Part shown: positions 18,106 through 25,604 of the stretch, piece after piece | Numbering within the stretch: the first letter of the stretch is position 1 | Layout of the letters: every line of letters starts with the position of its first letter | DNA from: Helicobacter kayseriensis | GTDB taxonomy: Bacteria > Campylobacterota > Campylobacteria > Campylobacterales > Helicobacteraceae | Reading direction: 5' to 3' | DNA length: 64,000 nt | Assembly (NCBI RefSeq): GCF_021300655.1 | Contig: NZ_JAJTNB010000006.1 | Span: forward strand, 1 to 64,000 | Notes under the pieces: generated by a model | What the model was told of the DNA's origin: nothing | The model's input: the letters and a program-made list of their open reading frames with translations, nothing else | The model's database searches: none | Program-made: the position numbers and the translations under genes

Positions 18106-19761
18106 TTACCTTTCAAACATCAGTTTTGCTTTGCAATCAGCACAGCATTCAAGTGTTCTGAGTTTAATGGGATCATTGGCAAAGAGTGGCGTCATAAGTG
18201 TTTTGATTTTTTGGATGGATTTGCTTGTAGCAAAGGCATTTCCGCACTCTATGCAAGAAAACAGAGAATCTTGAGCCATTGTTGTATAGGTGAAATATTG
18301 AGGTGAGAGCTTGATCCCGTTGAGATGGAGAGATATGGCATTTTCTGGACAGCTTGGGATGCAGTATCCACAAGTGGTGCAAAGACTGGGATTGTATTGC
18401 AAGGAGAAATTTTTGGAGTTTGCAATCAAACTATCGACATTGCACGCCCCCACGCAACTATTGCAAAGCGTGCATTTATCTTCATCGATTTGGATTTCTC
18501 CATAGCGGATCATTTCTCCACTCTCACCACTTTCTACCCTACCAAAATCTCCTTCTTTGATCATATAGATCAAGCGTTCTGCAAAATGCTTGCGTCTTGC
18601 TTCTTTTGGACTTGGAGTGTAGGTATAGTGGATGAGTTTTTGAGGCTTATCCCAAAGAGTTTGAAGAGTGGCAGTGTCGTGAGCGACATAAGCTGCATCT
18701 GTTTGAAAGATTGCTTGATAGATATCATTGACTAGTTTGATTGCTTCTTTTGTGGGACGAGAAATCACAGGAGAAAAGAAAATAAAAGAATGTCCGCTCT
18801 CTTGAGTGATGGCCAAAAGATGAGCTTCTGAGGGAAATTTTTCTCTAGGGATAATGAGGGGGGAGAGATGTTGGGGGATTTGAATCTCATCTAGGAGAGA
18901 AAGATAATTTTCTGGAATCAATAAAATCTGAGTATCTTGATAGAAGCGCAAAGATTCTATGAGGCAATCAATCGTATATGGAGCAAAGTCAAGCGCTCCT
19001 GTGGGGCAGGTTGCGATACATCCTCCACACCCCATGCAATCAATTTGAGAAAAGGAAAGCTCCATTAAAGTGTCATTTTTTGTCACGCCAAAAGAGGGGC
19101 AGACATTGACGCATTTGTGACAGAAGCCTTCTCCATTTTTGTCTGGTCTTCGTTGGTGGTATTGACAAAGAGATGGAGTATAGAGAGTTGTTGTTTTGTA
19201 GGTGTAGGTTCCTAGGCGACTTTTTAAAATCTCTAAAACTTCTTGAGCTGAATAATAATCTTGGATGCTTAAAATGCCCAAAAATTTACAGAGATTCTCA
19301 TCTTGCACAAACAAAACAGCTTGCGAGAAGGCTAACTCCTCTCCGTTTTGCAAAATTGCTATAAAAGATCCGATTTCTCCTTTGATGTGTGTGATTTCTT
19401 GTGGATTGATTAGGGTAGGGGAGAAGCCCTCTGTGGTTGCTTGATTGAAGAAATCTTGCACGATAGGTGATTGAGTTCCAAGGAGTAAAAGATCGTTTTG
19501 TACTTGCGTCGTGTATTCTTTAAATGGGGCATGATCAAAGATATTGAGCTTATTTTGGTAAAGGCGATGAAGGTTGGCAAGTTTGATTTCCTCATTGGCT
19601 TGAGAGTTTGCAAGATACCAATTGATTTCGGGTGCAGTAATTTGAGTGTGAGATGCGAGATTGGATATGATGATATCATCTGAGGAAGGAGAGAAACGAA
19701 TAAGCGGATATTTATCTTTTAGATGGTCTGGGAAATGGTGATCTGTCAATAACTCAAACAT
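18106..19761 (-). CDS. multi-cluster 4Fe-4S ferredoxin-type protein of the fdh operon
   Basis: This 551-residue cytoplasmic protein lacks a signal peptide. Its N-terminal half has no motif I recognise. Cysteine motifs follow: CHKCVNVCPSFGV and CMGCGGCIATCPTGAL (about 215-260), then CTLCNSCVGACNVDSL and CTTCGYCIPSCPENAI (about 435-480), and at the C-terminus CIECG with CCADCK, a possible metal-binding knuckle. At least four [4Fe-4S] clusters are likely. It starts the fdh operon, so it may deliver electrons or act in enzyme maturation; this is inference from position. ATG 19761, six bases after GTGAGG, is preferred over GTG 19773. Confidence 0.8.
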   Translation of the reverse strand: MFELLTDHHFPDHLKDKYPLIRFSPSSDDIIISNLASHTQITAPEINWYLANSQANEEIKLANLHRLYQNKLNIFDHAPFKEYTTQVQNDLLLLGTQSPIVQDFFNQATTEGFSPTLINPQEITHIKGEIGSFIAILQNGEELAFSQAVLFVQDENLCKFLGILSIQDYYSAQEVLEILKSRLGTYTYKTTTLYTPSLCQYHQRRPDKNGEGFCHKCVNVCPSFGVTKNDTLMELSFSQIDCMGCGGCIATCPTGALDFAPYTIDCLIESLRFYQDTQILLIPENYLSLLDEIQIPQHLSPLIIPREKFPSEAHLLAITQESGHSFIFFSPVISRPTKEAIKLVNDIYQAIFQTDAAYVAHDTATLQTLWDKPQKLIHYTYTPSPKEARRKHFAERLIYMIKEGDFGRVESGESGEMIRYGEIQIDEDKCTLCNSCVGACNVDSLIANSKNFSLQYNPSLCTTCGYCIPSCPENAISLHLNGIKLSPQYFTYTTMAQDSLFSCIECGNAFATSKSIQKIKTLMTPLFANDPIKLRTLECCADCKAKLMFER

Positions 19762-19891
19762 CAAAAACCTCACTTTAAAACGTTTAAAGAAAATCTAAGA
19801 TTATATCTTACTTTTATCTTTAAAGAGGAATGCGGAGGAAAACTTTATTTCCAAATGATTGAGCCAATACCGATGATTTTGGGACATTTGA

Positions 19892-19897
19892 TATAAT
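19892..19897 (+). promoter_or_regulatory. -10 promoter box of the zinc-ribbon gene
   Basis: TATAAT within TTTGATATAATGG lies 63 bases before the start of the small zinc-ribbon gene. Campylobacterota housekeeping promoters usually have a good -10 and a weak -35, which fits. Confidence 0.65.
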
Positions 19898-19959
19898 GGC
19901 GTCTTTAAGAGAATGGGAACATCCAGATCTTAAAATAATCAAAACAAAAAGGAGAAAAA

Positions 19960-20223
19960 ATGGCACAAGATATCTCTATCACAGAGCAAGGAATCTTAGA
20001 CAAAATCAAAGAAAAAGCTGGCAAATTGAAATGCCCAGTGTGCGGTGGGAGTGAAATTGGGATCGCTCCAGGTTTTAGCAATATTATGCTTCAAAACAAA
20101 ATCGATGGAAGCATTGTAAGCAATGGTCCAATGATCCCAGCTGTTCATACAGTATGCAATAAATGTGGAGCAATGACTCCTTATGCTGTAGCTGTTTTGG
20201 GTCTTCTTAACCAAGATAAATAA
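19960..20223 (+). CDS. small zinc-ribbon protein, function unknown
   Basis: An 87-residue protein with CPVC at 25-28 and CNKC at 66-69, giving a four-Cys zinc ribbon, an N-terminal helix rich in Lys/Glu, and a hydrophobic tail (PYAVAVLGLL). No catalytic domain is visible. It has its own strong -10 box, an AAAGGAG site 6 bases from the ATG and a possible terminator, so it is a well-defined single gene. I do not recognise the family; nucleic-acid or protein binding is possible. Confidence 0.75.
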   Translation: MAQDISITEQGILDKIKEKAGKLKCPVCGGSEIGIAPGFSNIMLQNKIDGSIVSNGPMIPAVHTVCNKCGAMTPYAVAVLGLLNQDK

Positions 20224-20249
20224 CCCCCTCTTTTTTTGGGGGGTCTTTG
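20223..20249 (+). terminator. G/C-arm hairpin after the zinc-ribbon gene
   Basis: ACCCCC at 20223-20228 can pair with GGGGGT at 20239-20244 around a T-rich 10-nt loop, followed by CTTT. It directly follows the stop codon and faces a convergent gene, which suits a terminator, though the U-tract is short. Confidence 0.45.
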
Positions 20250-20257
20250 AGGGAGGG

Positions 20258-21316
20258 TTATTTTATTTTTATTTCTTCTATCTCTTCAAACTCTTTTTTA
20301 TCAAGCTTTAAGCTCTGAAATTTTGTTTTTAGAAAATCAATTTTTTTGAGATCAATTTTGCGAATTCGGGAGTTGTACATTGTGCGATAGAAAAATTCCA
20401 AATCAGATAGATTGCTAACAGTAGTCCATTGGGTAGCACTTGGTAGGGCAGATGGAATTTTGGCTTTATTTTCAAACTCTGTTCCAATAGGCAAATCAAA
20501 AAGATTAAGGAGATGAAAGGCTTGAGTTATGCCCTCATAAGAATTTTTGGGGGTGGGAGCAGTATGTAAGAAAAAGCTTGCGCGTACAAATCTGGAAGGT
20601 GGAGTAAAGTCTCCTGGAAGTCCAAGTAGTCCTGTTCCTGCACCCATTGCAAAGAGCTTTTTATCTCCCATCATAAACCCTTTTGCACTTCCAGAATGTA
20701 GGTTGATGTAATTATTGAGATTTGTAAGATGCCAAGAAAAATCAGGAGAATTGGTGAGAACACCCACAGGATTGTCGTAAATTTTGACAATGCCCTCAAT
20801 AATTTCAATGACGATATTGCCTCCTTTTGCATCTGTCACTCTCCAATGTGCGGTCGGAGGAGCTTTTCCATTTTCAAGCATAAATGGAACAACCTTGAGG
20901 ATCTTAAGTGCTTCTTTGACTTCAGAGACGCTTTTAAAATTAGAAAGAATATATTTGGTGAACTCCATATCCGAAATTGAGTTTTTGGAATCTTTTGGAT
21001 TATATGGAGCTAGGCTTCCATAATGAGCAAAATAAAATAATCCAGCATTGAGTCCAACTTCATTGATTCCTTCACCAATAAACCCATCATTGGCAACACT
21101 AATTCCCACAAAACCATATTTGGCTTGCCATTTGATTCCATTCTTTCCTTCAGGGGTTAGAGATTGAAAAACTTGATTTCTAGGTGAGATTATTAGTTTG
21201 CTTCCAAGAGGAAATTCTCCCCATTCAATTGTGCGTGCTTGGATGTGCTTTTTATCTTGGGTTTGGATAGAGATGCCTGTGCAGGGAAAAATGGATGAAA
21301 CAATAAGAAAAAACAT
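20258..21316 (-). CDS. choloylglycine hydrolase-family Ntn hydrolase, start region frameshifted
   Basis: The body matches bile salt hydrolases/penicillin V acylases: nucleophile Cys12 in PCTGISIQT, Arg in ARTIEW, Asn in GVLTNSPDFSWHL and Arg in PPSRFVRASFF. It would hydrolyse amide bonds of conjugated bile acids or acyl-homoserine-type amides in the periplasm. The expected coupled start is ATG 21333, which forms ATGA with the upstream stop and has AAGGA; but it reads out of frame. Adding one T to either T6 run (A6 at 21317-21322 or 21308-21313) joins it to the body and makes a good signal peptide. The given start is the internal ATG 21316 (352 residues), which lacks a ribosome-binding site. 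Possibly phase variable, broken, or a base-calling error. Confidence 0.78.
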   Translation of the reverse strand: MFFLIVSSIFPCTGISIQTQDKKHIQARTIEWGEFPLGSKLIISPRNQVFQSLTPEGKNGIKWQAKYGFVGISVANDGFIGEGINEVGLNAGLFYFAHYGSLAPYNPKDSKNSISDMEFTKYILSNFKSVSEVKEALKILKVVPFMLENGKAPPTAHWRVTDAKGGNIVIEIIEGIVKIYDNPVGVLTNSPDFSWHLTNLNNYINLHSGSAKGFMMGDKKLFAMGAGTGLLGLPGDFTPPSRFVRASFFLHTAPTPKNSYEGITQAFHLLNLFDLPIGTEFENKAKIPSALPSATQWTTVSNLSDLEFFYRTMYNSRIRKIDLKKIDFLKTKFQSLKLDKKEFEEIEEIKIK

Positions 21317-21329
21317 AAAAAAGCATTTT

Positions 21330-21773
21330 TCATTTTCTTGGTCCTTGTGCAAGTAGTATAAGTCCAATGAATTGGAAGAAGATGATGGCCTTGAGACACC
21401 ATTGGCTATATGTATGCATTTGAGCAAATTGTTTATTTTGGGTTGCTAGCTCCCCTAATGCTTGAGATTCTAAAATAAAAGGAGTGAAATAAAAAACAAA
21501 TAAAGATACAAGAGAGGCGATTATGAACATTACTGCAAGTAAGATTTTATTTTTTTGTACCAAGGCATAGAATAGACCAATGAGTGCAATAGGAAAAAGA
21601 ATATAACCCAAGATCACAAAAATTCTAGTCATCAAAAGCCCACTTTCAAAAAGTGTTAATGAAATATTGAGGCCATACTTTTGAGGGAAAAAAATTGTGG
21701 GGGCGATAACAATTCCTGCAAAAAGTTCGATCCCAATTAATGCAGAAATAAGGAAGAAAATTATTTTTTTCAT
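21330..21773 (-). CDS. DUF4149-type membrane protein
   Basis: A 147-residue integral membrane protein with four predicted helices (IIFFLISALIGIELFAGIVI, FVILGYILFPIALIGLFYAL, LLAVMFIIASLVSLFVFYF, AIIFFQFIGLILLA). The spacing and the APTIFF segment after helix 1 recall DUF4149 proteins, which have no established function. It overlaps the next start codon by four bases (ATGA), so it is coupled to the choloylglycine hydrolase gene. Confidence 0.65.
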   Translation of the reverse strand: MKKIIFFLISALIGIELFAGIVIAPTIFFPQKYGLNISLTLFESGLLMTRIFVILGYILFPIALIGLFYALVQKNKILLAVMFIIASLVSLFVFYFTPFILESQALGELATQNKQFAQMHTYSQWCLKAIIFFQFIGLILLAQGPRK

Positions 21774-21834
21774 GTTTTTCTCTTAATTTTGGATTATAAA
21801 ATATCTATTTTATCTTTATAGTTTGGGGCTTATT

Positions 21835-22614
21835 ATGGAAGTTTTGAAAAAAATCAATATCGTGCGATTTGAAGATGGGAATCAAGTCCCAAAAGAAGAT
21901 ATCGTGATCTTAGAAAGTCGTGTCAATTTTTATCTCAATGGAGAAAAAATCATTTCAACGATGTGTATCCCGCAAGATGAAGATGCGCATATGGTCGGCT
22001 TTTTGTTGAGTGAGGGCGTGATAGATGGGGTAGGAGATATCACTTCTTTGGAGGTTAGAAATAGTGGGCTAGAAGTTTGGATGGAAGCAAGAAGCAATCA
22101 AAAAAATCTCATCAATCTCTACAAAGAAAAAACACTTGTCTCAGGCTGTGGAGGAGGGATTACGGGCAATACAGGGAATCAAATCGAGATTGAGTTCAAC
22201 GCAAGTGATTTGCGCATAGAGGGCGGGTGGATTTTGGAGCATGTCAAGAGGTTTTATCAAGAAAGTGAGCTATATCTTCAGACAGGATGCGTGCATAAAG
22301 CGATGCTTTTGTTTGCTAATGGTGAGTTTTTGGAGAGTGAAGATATAGGAAGACATAATGCTATTGATAAAGTTTGTGGAAAAGCAAGACTAAAAGAAAA
22401 AGATCCCAATGAGGGCATTTTGATCGTGAGTGGTAGGCTAAGCTCTGAAATGGTGACAAAGGCAGTGATGCATCGTATCCCTATCGTGGTTTCACGCACA
22501 GCTCCCACCTTCCTTGGCGTCAAAACAGCTCAAATGCATGGAATCACATTGTGTGGATTTGCAAGGGGGAAAAATATGAATATCTATACTCATCCCTCAA
22601 GGATTTTGTTCTGA
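21835..22614 (+). CDS. fdhD: formate dehydrogenase accessory sulfurtransferase FdhD
   Basis: FdhD carries sulfur from a cysteine desulfurase to the molybdenum cofactor and is needed for formate dehydrogenase activity. Signature segments are VSGCGGGITG (the flexible Cys loop), LQTGCVHKAML, EDIGRHNAIDKVCG, SGRLSSEMVTKA and SRTAPTFLGV. E. coli FdhD has a CxxC loop with two Cys; here only the first is kept and the second is Gly. ATG 21835 gives 259 residues; an upstream TTG at 21823 is less likely. It lies apart from the fdh operon, about 2 kb beyond its first gene and on the opposite strand. Confidence 0.93.
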   Translation: MEVLKKINIVRFEDGNQVPKEDIVILESRVNFYLNGEKIISTMCIPQDEDAHMVGFLLSEGVIDGVGDITSLEVRNSGLEVWMEARSNQKNLINLYKEKTLVSGCGGGITGNTGNQIEIEFNASDLRIEGGWILEHVKRFYQESELYLQTGCVHKAMLLFANGEFLESEDIGRHNAIDKVCGKARLKEKDPNEGILIVSGRLSSEMVTKAVMHRIPIVVSRTAPTFLGVKTAQMHGITLCGFARGKNMNIYTHPSRILF

Positions 22615-22615
22615 T

Positions 22616-23791
22616 TTATTCTAAGTTTTGGAGGATTTCTTCAGGCTCCTGTGGAAGAGTAGAGGGATCTTCTTGGATGGGCTGAGAGGGTTGCTCTTCT
22701 TGGGATGATGGAGATTGATAAAGGCTTAGATCTACAGGTATAAAAAACCCTTTGTTATCAATGGAGTAGATTTTTGTTTGGTATTGGATTTGATTATCGG
22801 CCATTTGCTCTTGGAAGAAGGGTAGGCTATCGGGAAAAACGATCCGGAAAAAGAGCTCAATCCCTAGTGCGGTTGAGTAATTGACCCAATCATATTGCAA
22901 ATCGCTATTGAGCAAAGAACCATATTCGATCAGTTTTTGGTTGGTTTGGCCTATTGAGCTTGCGATGAATAAATTCCTGCGATCGCGTTTTTGTGTCAAA
23001 ACCGTGATAGATGGGTTGAAGTTGAGTTGAGTAGAGAGAATCTTAGATGCTTTTTTTCTGAAATATCCCATTTGAGAAAGTAGAAGTCCGCTTTTGACAA
23101 CAGGGGTATTGAGAAATACATCAGCATTTTGAATCAATTTTTCTTGAGTTCTGGCTTGCTTGTTGAATGTCGCTGCATCTTGATTGGTGATCGTTTGATT
23201 TTGTGTATAGGGTGCAAAATCAGAGAGATCGATTGCCAATCTTTCTCCCACAGGGCTATCATCATTGTAGGCGATGATGTGCTCTGCTTGATGAAGCTTG
23301 AGAAGTTGTTGGATCTGATCTTTATAGCTAATACCTCCAAAAAAGAGCATTGGGTTGGTGGAGGGGTTGAAGTTGATTTGTGTGATATTGACTGTAGGGA
23401 TATAAAAGGGGACTTGGAGTGGGAGCTTGCTCACTTCGTGAGCCCCTTTGGTGGTAAAGATTGCGATGATGAATTGGAATCTTTCTTCTAAGATTTTTCG
23501 ATAGATGGATTGGATAGAGGATTCTTCTTCATCTCCGCAGTCAAAGACTTCTAGTTCAAAATCCACTCCCCTAGAAGACAGATAGGCTATGACTGTATCA
23601 ATGCTTGCAATAGAGTAGCGACCGATGATTTTTTTGGGCATAACCAGTGCGATTTTGAGTGAAGAGTGTCGGATCTCTTCTGAGAATTGCGAGATGATTT
23701 CTTCTTGGGGGGAAGAAAGCTTGGGGGAGATGAAACTAAAAGGGTGAGCTAAAAGCAATGTGCCAAAAATAAAGAGGGTTAGAAGTCTCAT
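22616..23791 (-). CDS. exported protein with type 1 periplasmic-binding fold, LpoA-like
   Basis: The 391 residues begin with a signal peptide (MRLLTLFIFGTLLLAHPF). Segments such as LKIALVMPKKIIGRYSIASIDTVIAYL, FIIAIFTTKGAHEV and EHIIAYNDDSPVGERLA have the alternating beta-alpha look of the amino-acid-receptor/LpoA (Peripla_BP_6-like) fold. The C-terminus is Pro/Gln/Glu-rich. It may be a periplasmic ligand-binding or peptidoglycan-synthesis-associated protein; the assignment is structural guesswork. Its start overlaps the preceding gene by four bases. Confidence 0.55.
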   Translation of the reverse strand: MRLLTLFIFGTLLLAHPFSFISPKLSSPQEEIISQFSEEIRHSSLKIALVMPKKIIGRYSIASIDTVIAYLSSRGVDFELEVFDCGDEEESSIQSIYRKILEERFQFIIAIFTTKGAHEVSKLPLQVPFYIPTVNITQINFNPSTNPMLFFGGISYKDQIQQLLKLHQAEHIIAYNDDSPVGERLAIDLSDFAPYTQNQTITNQDAATFNKQARTQEKLIQNADVFLNTPVVKSGLLLSQMGYFRKKASKILSTQLNFNPSITVLTQKRDRRNLFIASSIGQTNQKLIEYGSLLNSDLQYDWVNYSTALGIELFFRIVFPDSLPFFQEQMADNQIQYQTKIYSIDNKGFFIPVDLSLYQSPSSQEEQPSQPIQEDPSTLPQEPEEILQNLE

Positions 23792-24339
23792 ATGAAAGCC
23801 TTTGCAGTTGTGAGGTGCTGAAATGTTTGTTTTTTGAGGGCAGGGAGTTTGATCAATGCCCCAAAGGAATGTGTCGGAATAAGTGTTTTGTGTTTGAATT
23901 TGATAGGAGTTCCTAGCTCTGTGTGTTTAGAGAAGAGATGATCTGCTATCTCAGATGTCCCAAAGAGTATAAAAACGCGTGCAGAGCTTTGGGAGATTTG
24001 AGAGAGCAGAATGTCAGCGTGTTGTTTGATATGTTCATCATAAGAGATTTGTGAAGTTTTGAACAAAGACAAGATGCAACATTCTTTGGGTGAGAGGCTG
24101 AAAACCTTGGTAATGATATCTTCAAGCATTTGAGCGCTTTTTTTGGGAAGAAATGAAGAATCTTGATCTAAAAGTGGAGTTTGTGAAATAAATCCGATTT
24201 TGGCTCCTTTGGGAGAGTGTCCCAAAATGCCTTGTTTTTTTTCTGTTGCAGATTGGGGAAAGTCATCGCAGAAACTCTCCCCAAAAAGCTCTAGGTGATA
24301 TAGATAATGAAGCTTAAGAATCTTTTCTTGAAATGTCAT
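23788..24339 (-). CDS. uracil-DNA glycosylase superfamily-like protein
   Basis: A 183-residue cytoplasmic protein. KIGFISQTPLLDQDSSFLPKK and CILSLFKTS, FILFGTSEIADHLF and IPTHSFGALIKLPALKK follow the order of UDG-superfamily motifs, with GTSE and PTHSFGAL in the place of the usual G-x-x-A and HPS/HP-x-x-L motifs. Catalytic residues are not those of canonical UDG, so DNA repair activity is uncertain. ATG 24339 overlaps the upstream stop as TAATG; an extension to 24360 lies within the previous gene. Confidence 0.55.
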   Translation of the reverse strand: MTFQEKILKLHYLYHLELFGESFCDDFPQSATEKKQGILGHSPKGAKIGFISQTPLLDQDSSFLPKKSAQMLEDIITKVFSLSPKECCILSLFKTSQISYDEHIKQHADILLSQISQSSARVFILFGTSEIADHLFSKHTELGTPIKFKHKTLIPTHSFGALIKLPALKKQTFQHLTTAKAFI

Positions 24340-25523
24340 TAGAGTTCTAATACTTTCCAAGGCAAGCCTTGTTGATTGAGCTCTTCCATAAATGCATCTG
24401 GATCGAGTTCTTCCATATTAAATACCCCCTCTCCACTCCATTTGTTTTCTACGATCAGTTTGGCTCCAATCATTGCAGGAACTCCTGTTGTGTAGCTTAT
24501 GGCTTGAGAATTGACTTCCTTGTAGCACTCTTGGTGATCACAAACATTGTAGATATAGATCGTTTTTTCTTTGCCTTCTTTAATCCCTTTGATATAGCAT
24601 CCAATATTGGTTTTGCCAACTGTGCGTCCGGCTAGACTTGCTGGATCAGGAAGGAGGGTTTTGAGAAATTGGATGGGGATGATTTTTGTGCCGTTATGCT
24701 CAACTTCATCAATTCTTAGCATCCCTACATTCTCCAAGCATCGCATATGGTTGAGGTAGTTTTGAGAGAAAGTCATAAAAAAGCGGATTCTTTTCAATCC
24801 CTTGATGTTTTTGACCAAAGATTCTAATTCTTCATGATAGAGGAGATAAGAATCTTTCTGACCAATCTCTGGATAATCCCATACTTGCATAATCTCCATA
24901 GGTTGGGTTTCAATCCACTTTCCTTCTTCCCAATAGCGTCCTTTGGAGCTTACTTCTCTGAGGTTGATTTCTGGGTTGAAATTGGTCGCAAAAGGATAGC
25001 CATGATCTCCTGCATTGCAATCTAGAATATCGATGAAGTGAATCTCATCAAAATAATGCTTTTGAGCATAAGCACAAAAGACATTTGTCACTCCTGGATC
25101 AAACCCGCTTCCCAAAAGTCCAAAAATCCCTGCTTCTTTGAATCGATTGTGAAAAGCCCATTGTTCTTTGTATTCGAATTTGGCAGTATCAGGGTGTTCA
25201 TAATTTGCAGTATCAAGATAATGTGTTTTTGTGCGAAGACAAGCTTCCATAATCGTGAGATCTTGATAGGGTAAAGCGACATTGATGACAACTTTAGGCT
25301 TGACTTCATTGATCAATGCAACAAGTGCATCAACATTGTCTGCATCCACGCTTTTGCATTGGATTTGAATCCCTGTTTTTTCAAAAACACTTTGAGCAAT
25401 TTCTTGGCACTTGCTTAGTGTTCTTGAGGCAAGTGTAATTTCTCCAAAAGTTTGAGCATTCATAGCGAGTTTATGAGCTACAACTCCTCCAACTCCGCCT
25501 GCTCCAATCTGCAAAACAGCCAT
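24339..25523 (-). CDS. carboxynorspermidine dehydrogenase (saccharopine dehydrogenase family)
   Basis: This NADPH-dependent enzyme condenses putrescine or diaminopropane with aspartate semialdehyde to carboxy(nor)spermidine, the substrate of NspC. The 394 residues start with a Rossmann motif LQIGAGGVGGVVAHKLA, then DTANYEHPDTAKFEYKEQWAF and GLLGSGFDPGVTNVFCAY, typical of the LYS9/CASDH group. Because nspC is present at 9782-10990, this role is more likely than lysine metabolism. GGAGGAAAAA precedes the ATG. The UDG-like and periplasmic genes follow it with overlapping starts. Confidence 0.88.
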   Translation of the reverse strand: MAVLQIGAGGVGGVVAHKLAMNAQTFGEITLASRTLSKCQEIAQSVFEKTGIQIQCKSVDADNVDALVALINEVKPKVVINVALPYQDLTIMEACLRTKTHYLDTANYEHPDTAKFEYKEQWAFHNRFKEAGIFGLLGSGFDPGVTNVFCAYAQKHYFDEIHFIDILDCNAGDHGYPFATNFNPEINLREVSSKGRYWEEGKWIETQPMEIMQVWDYPEIGQKDSYLLYHEELESLVKNIKGLKRIRFFMTFSQNYLNHMRCLENVGMLRIDEVEHNGTKIIPIQFLKTLLPDPASLAGRTVGKTNIGCYIKGIKEGKEKTIYIYNVCDHQECYKEVNSQAISYTTGVPAMIGAKLIVENKWSGEGVFNMEELDPDAFMEELNQQGLPWKVLEL

Positions 25524-25604
25524 TTTTTCCTCCCATTTTTGTCAATAAAATAAACTAGAATTATACACACTAAGAATCATTACTGTTATTTGAAGAGAAA
25601 GAGA

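Noticed and set aside
21193-21402. A 69-codon ORF with a signal-like start (MKNAFLCFFLLF) as a separate small secreted protein
   Set aside because: It overlaps the choloylglycine hydrolase signal region in a shifted frame; a single-base slip explains it better than a separate gene.
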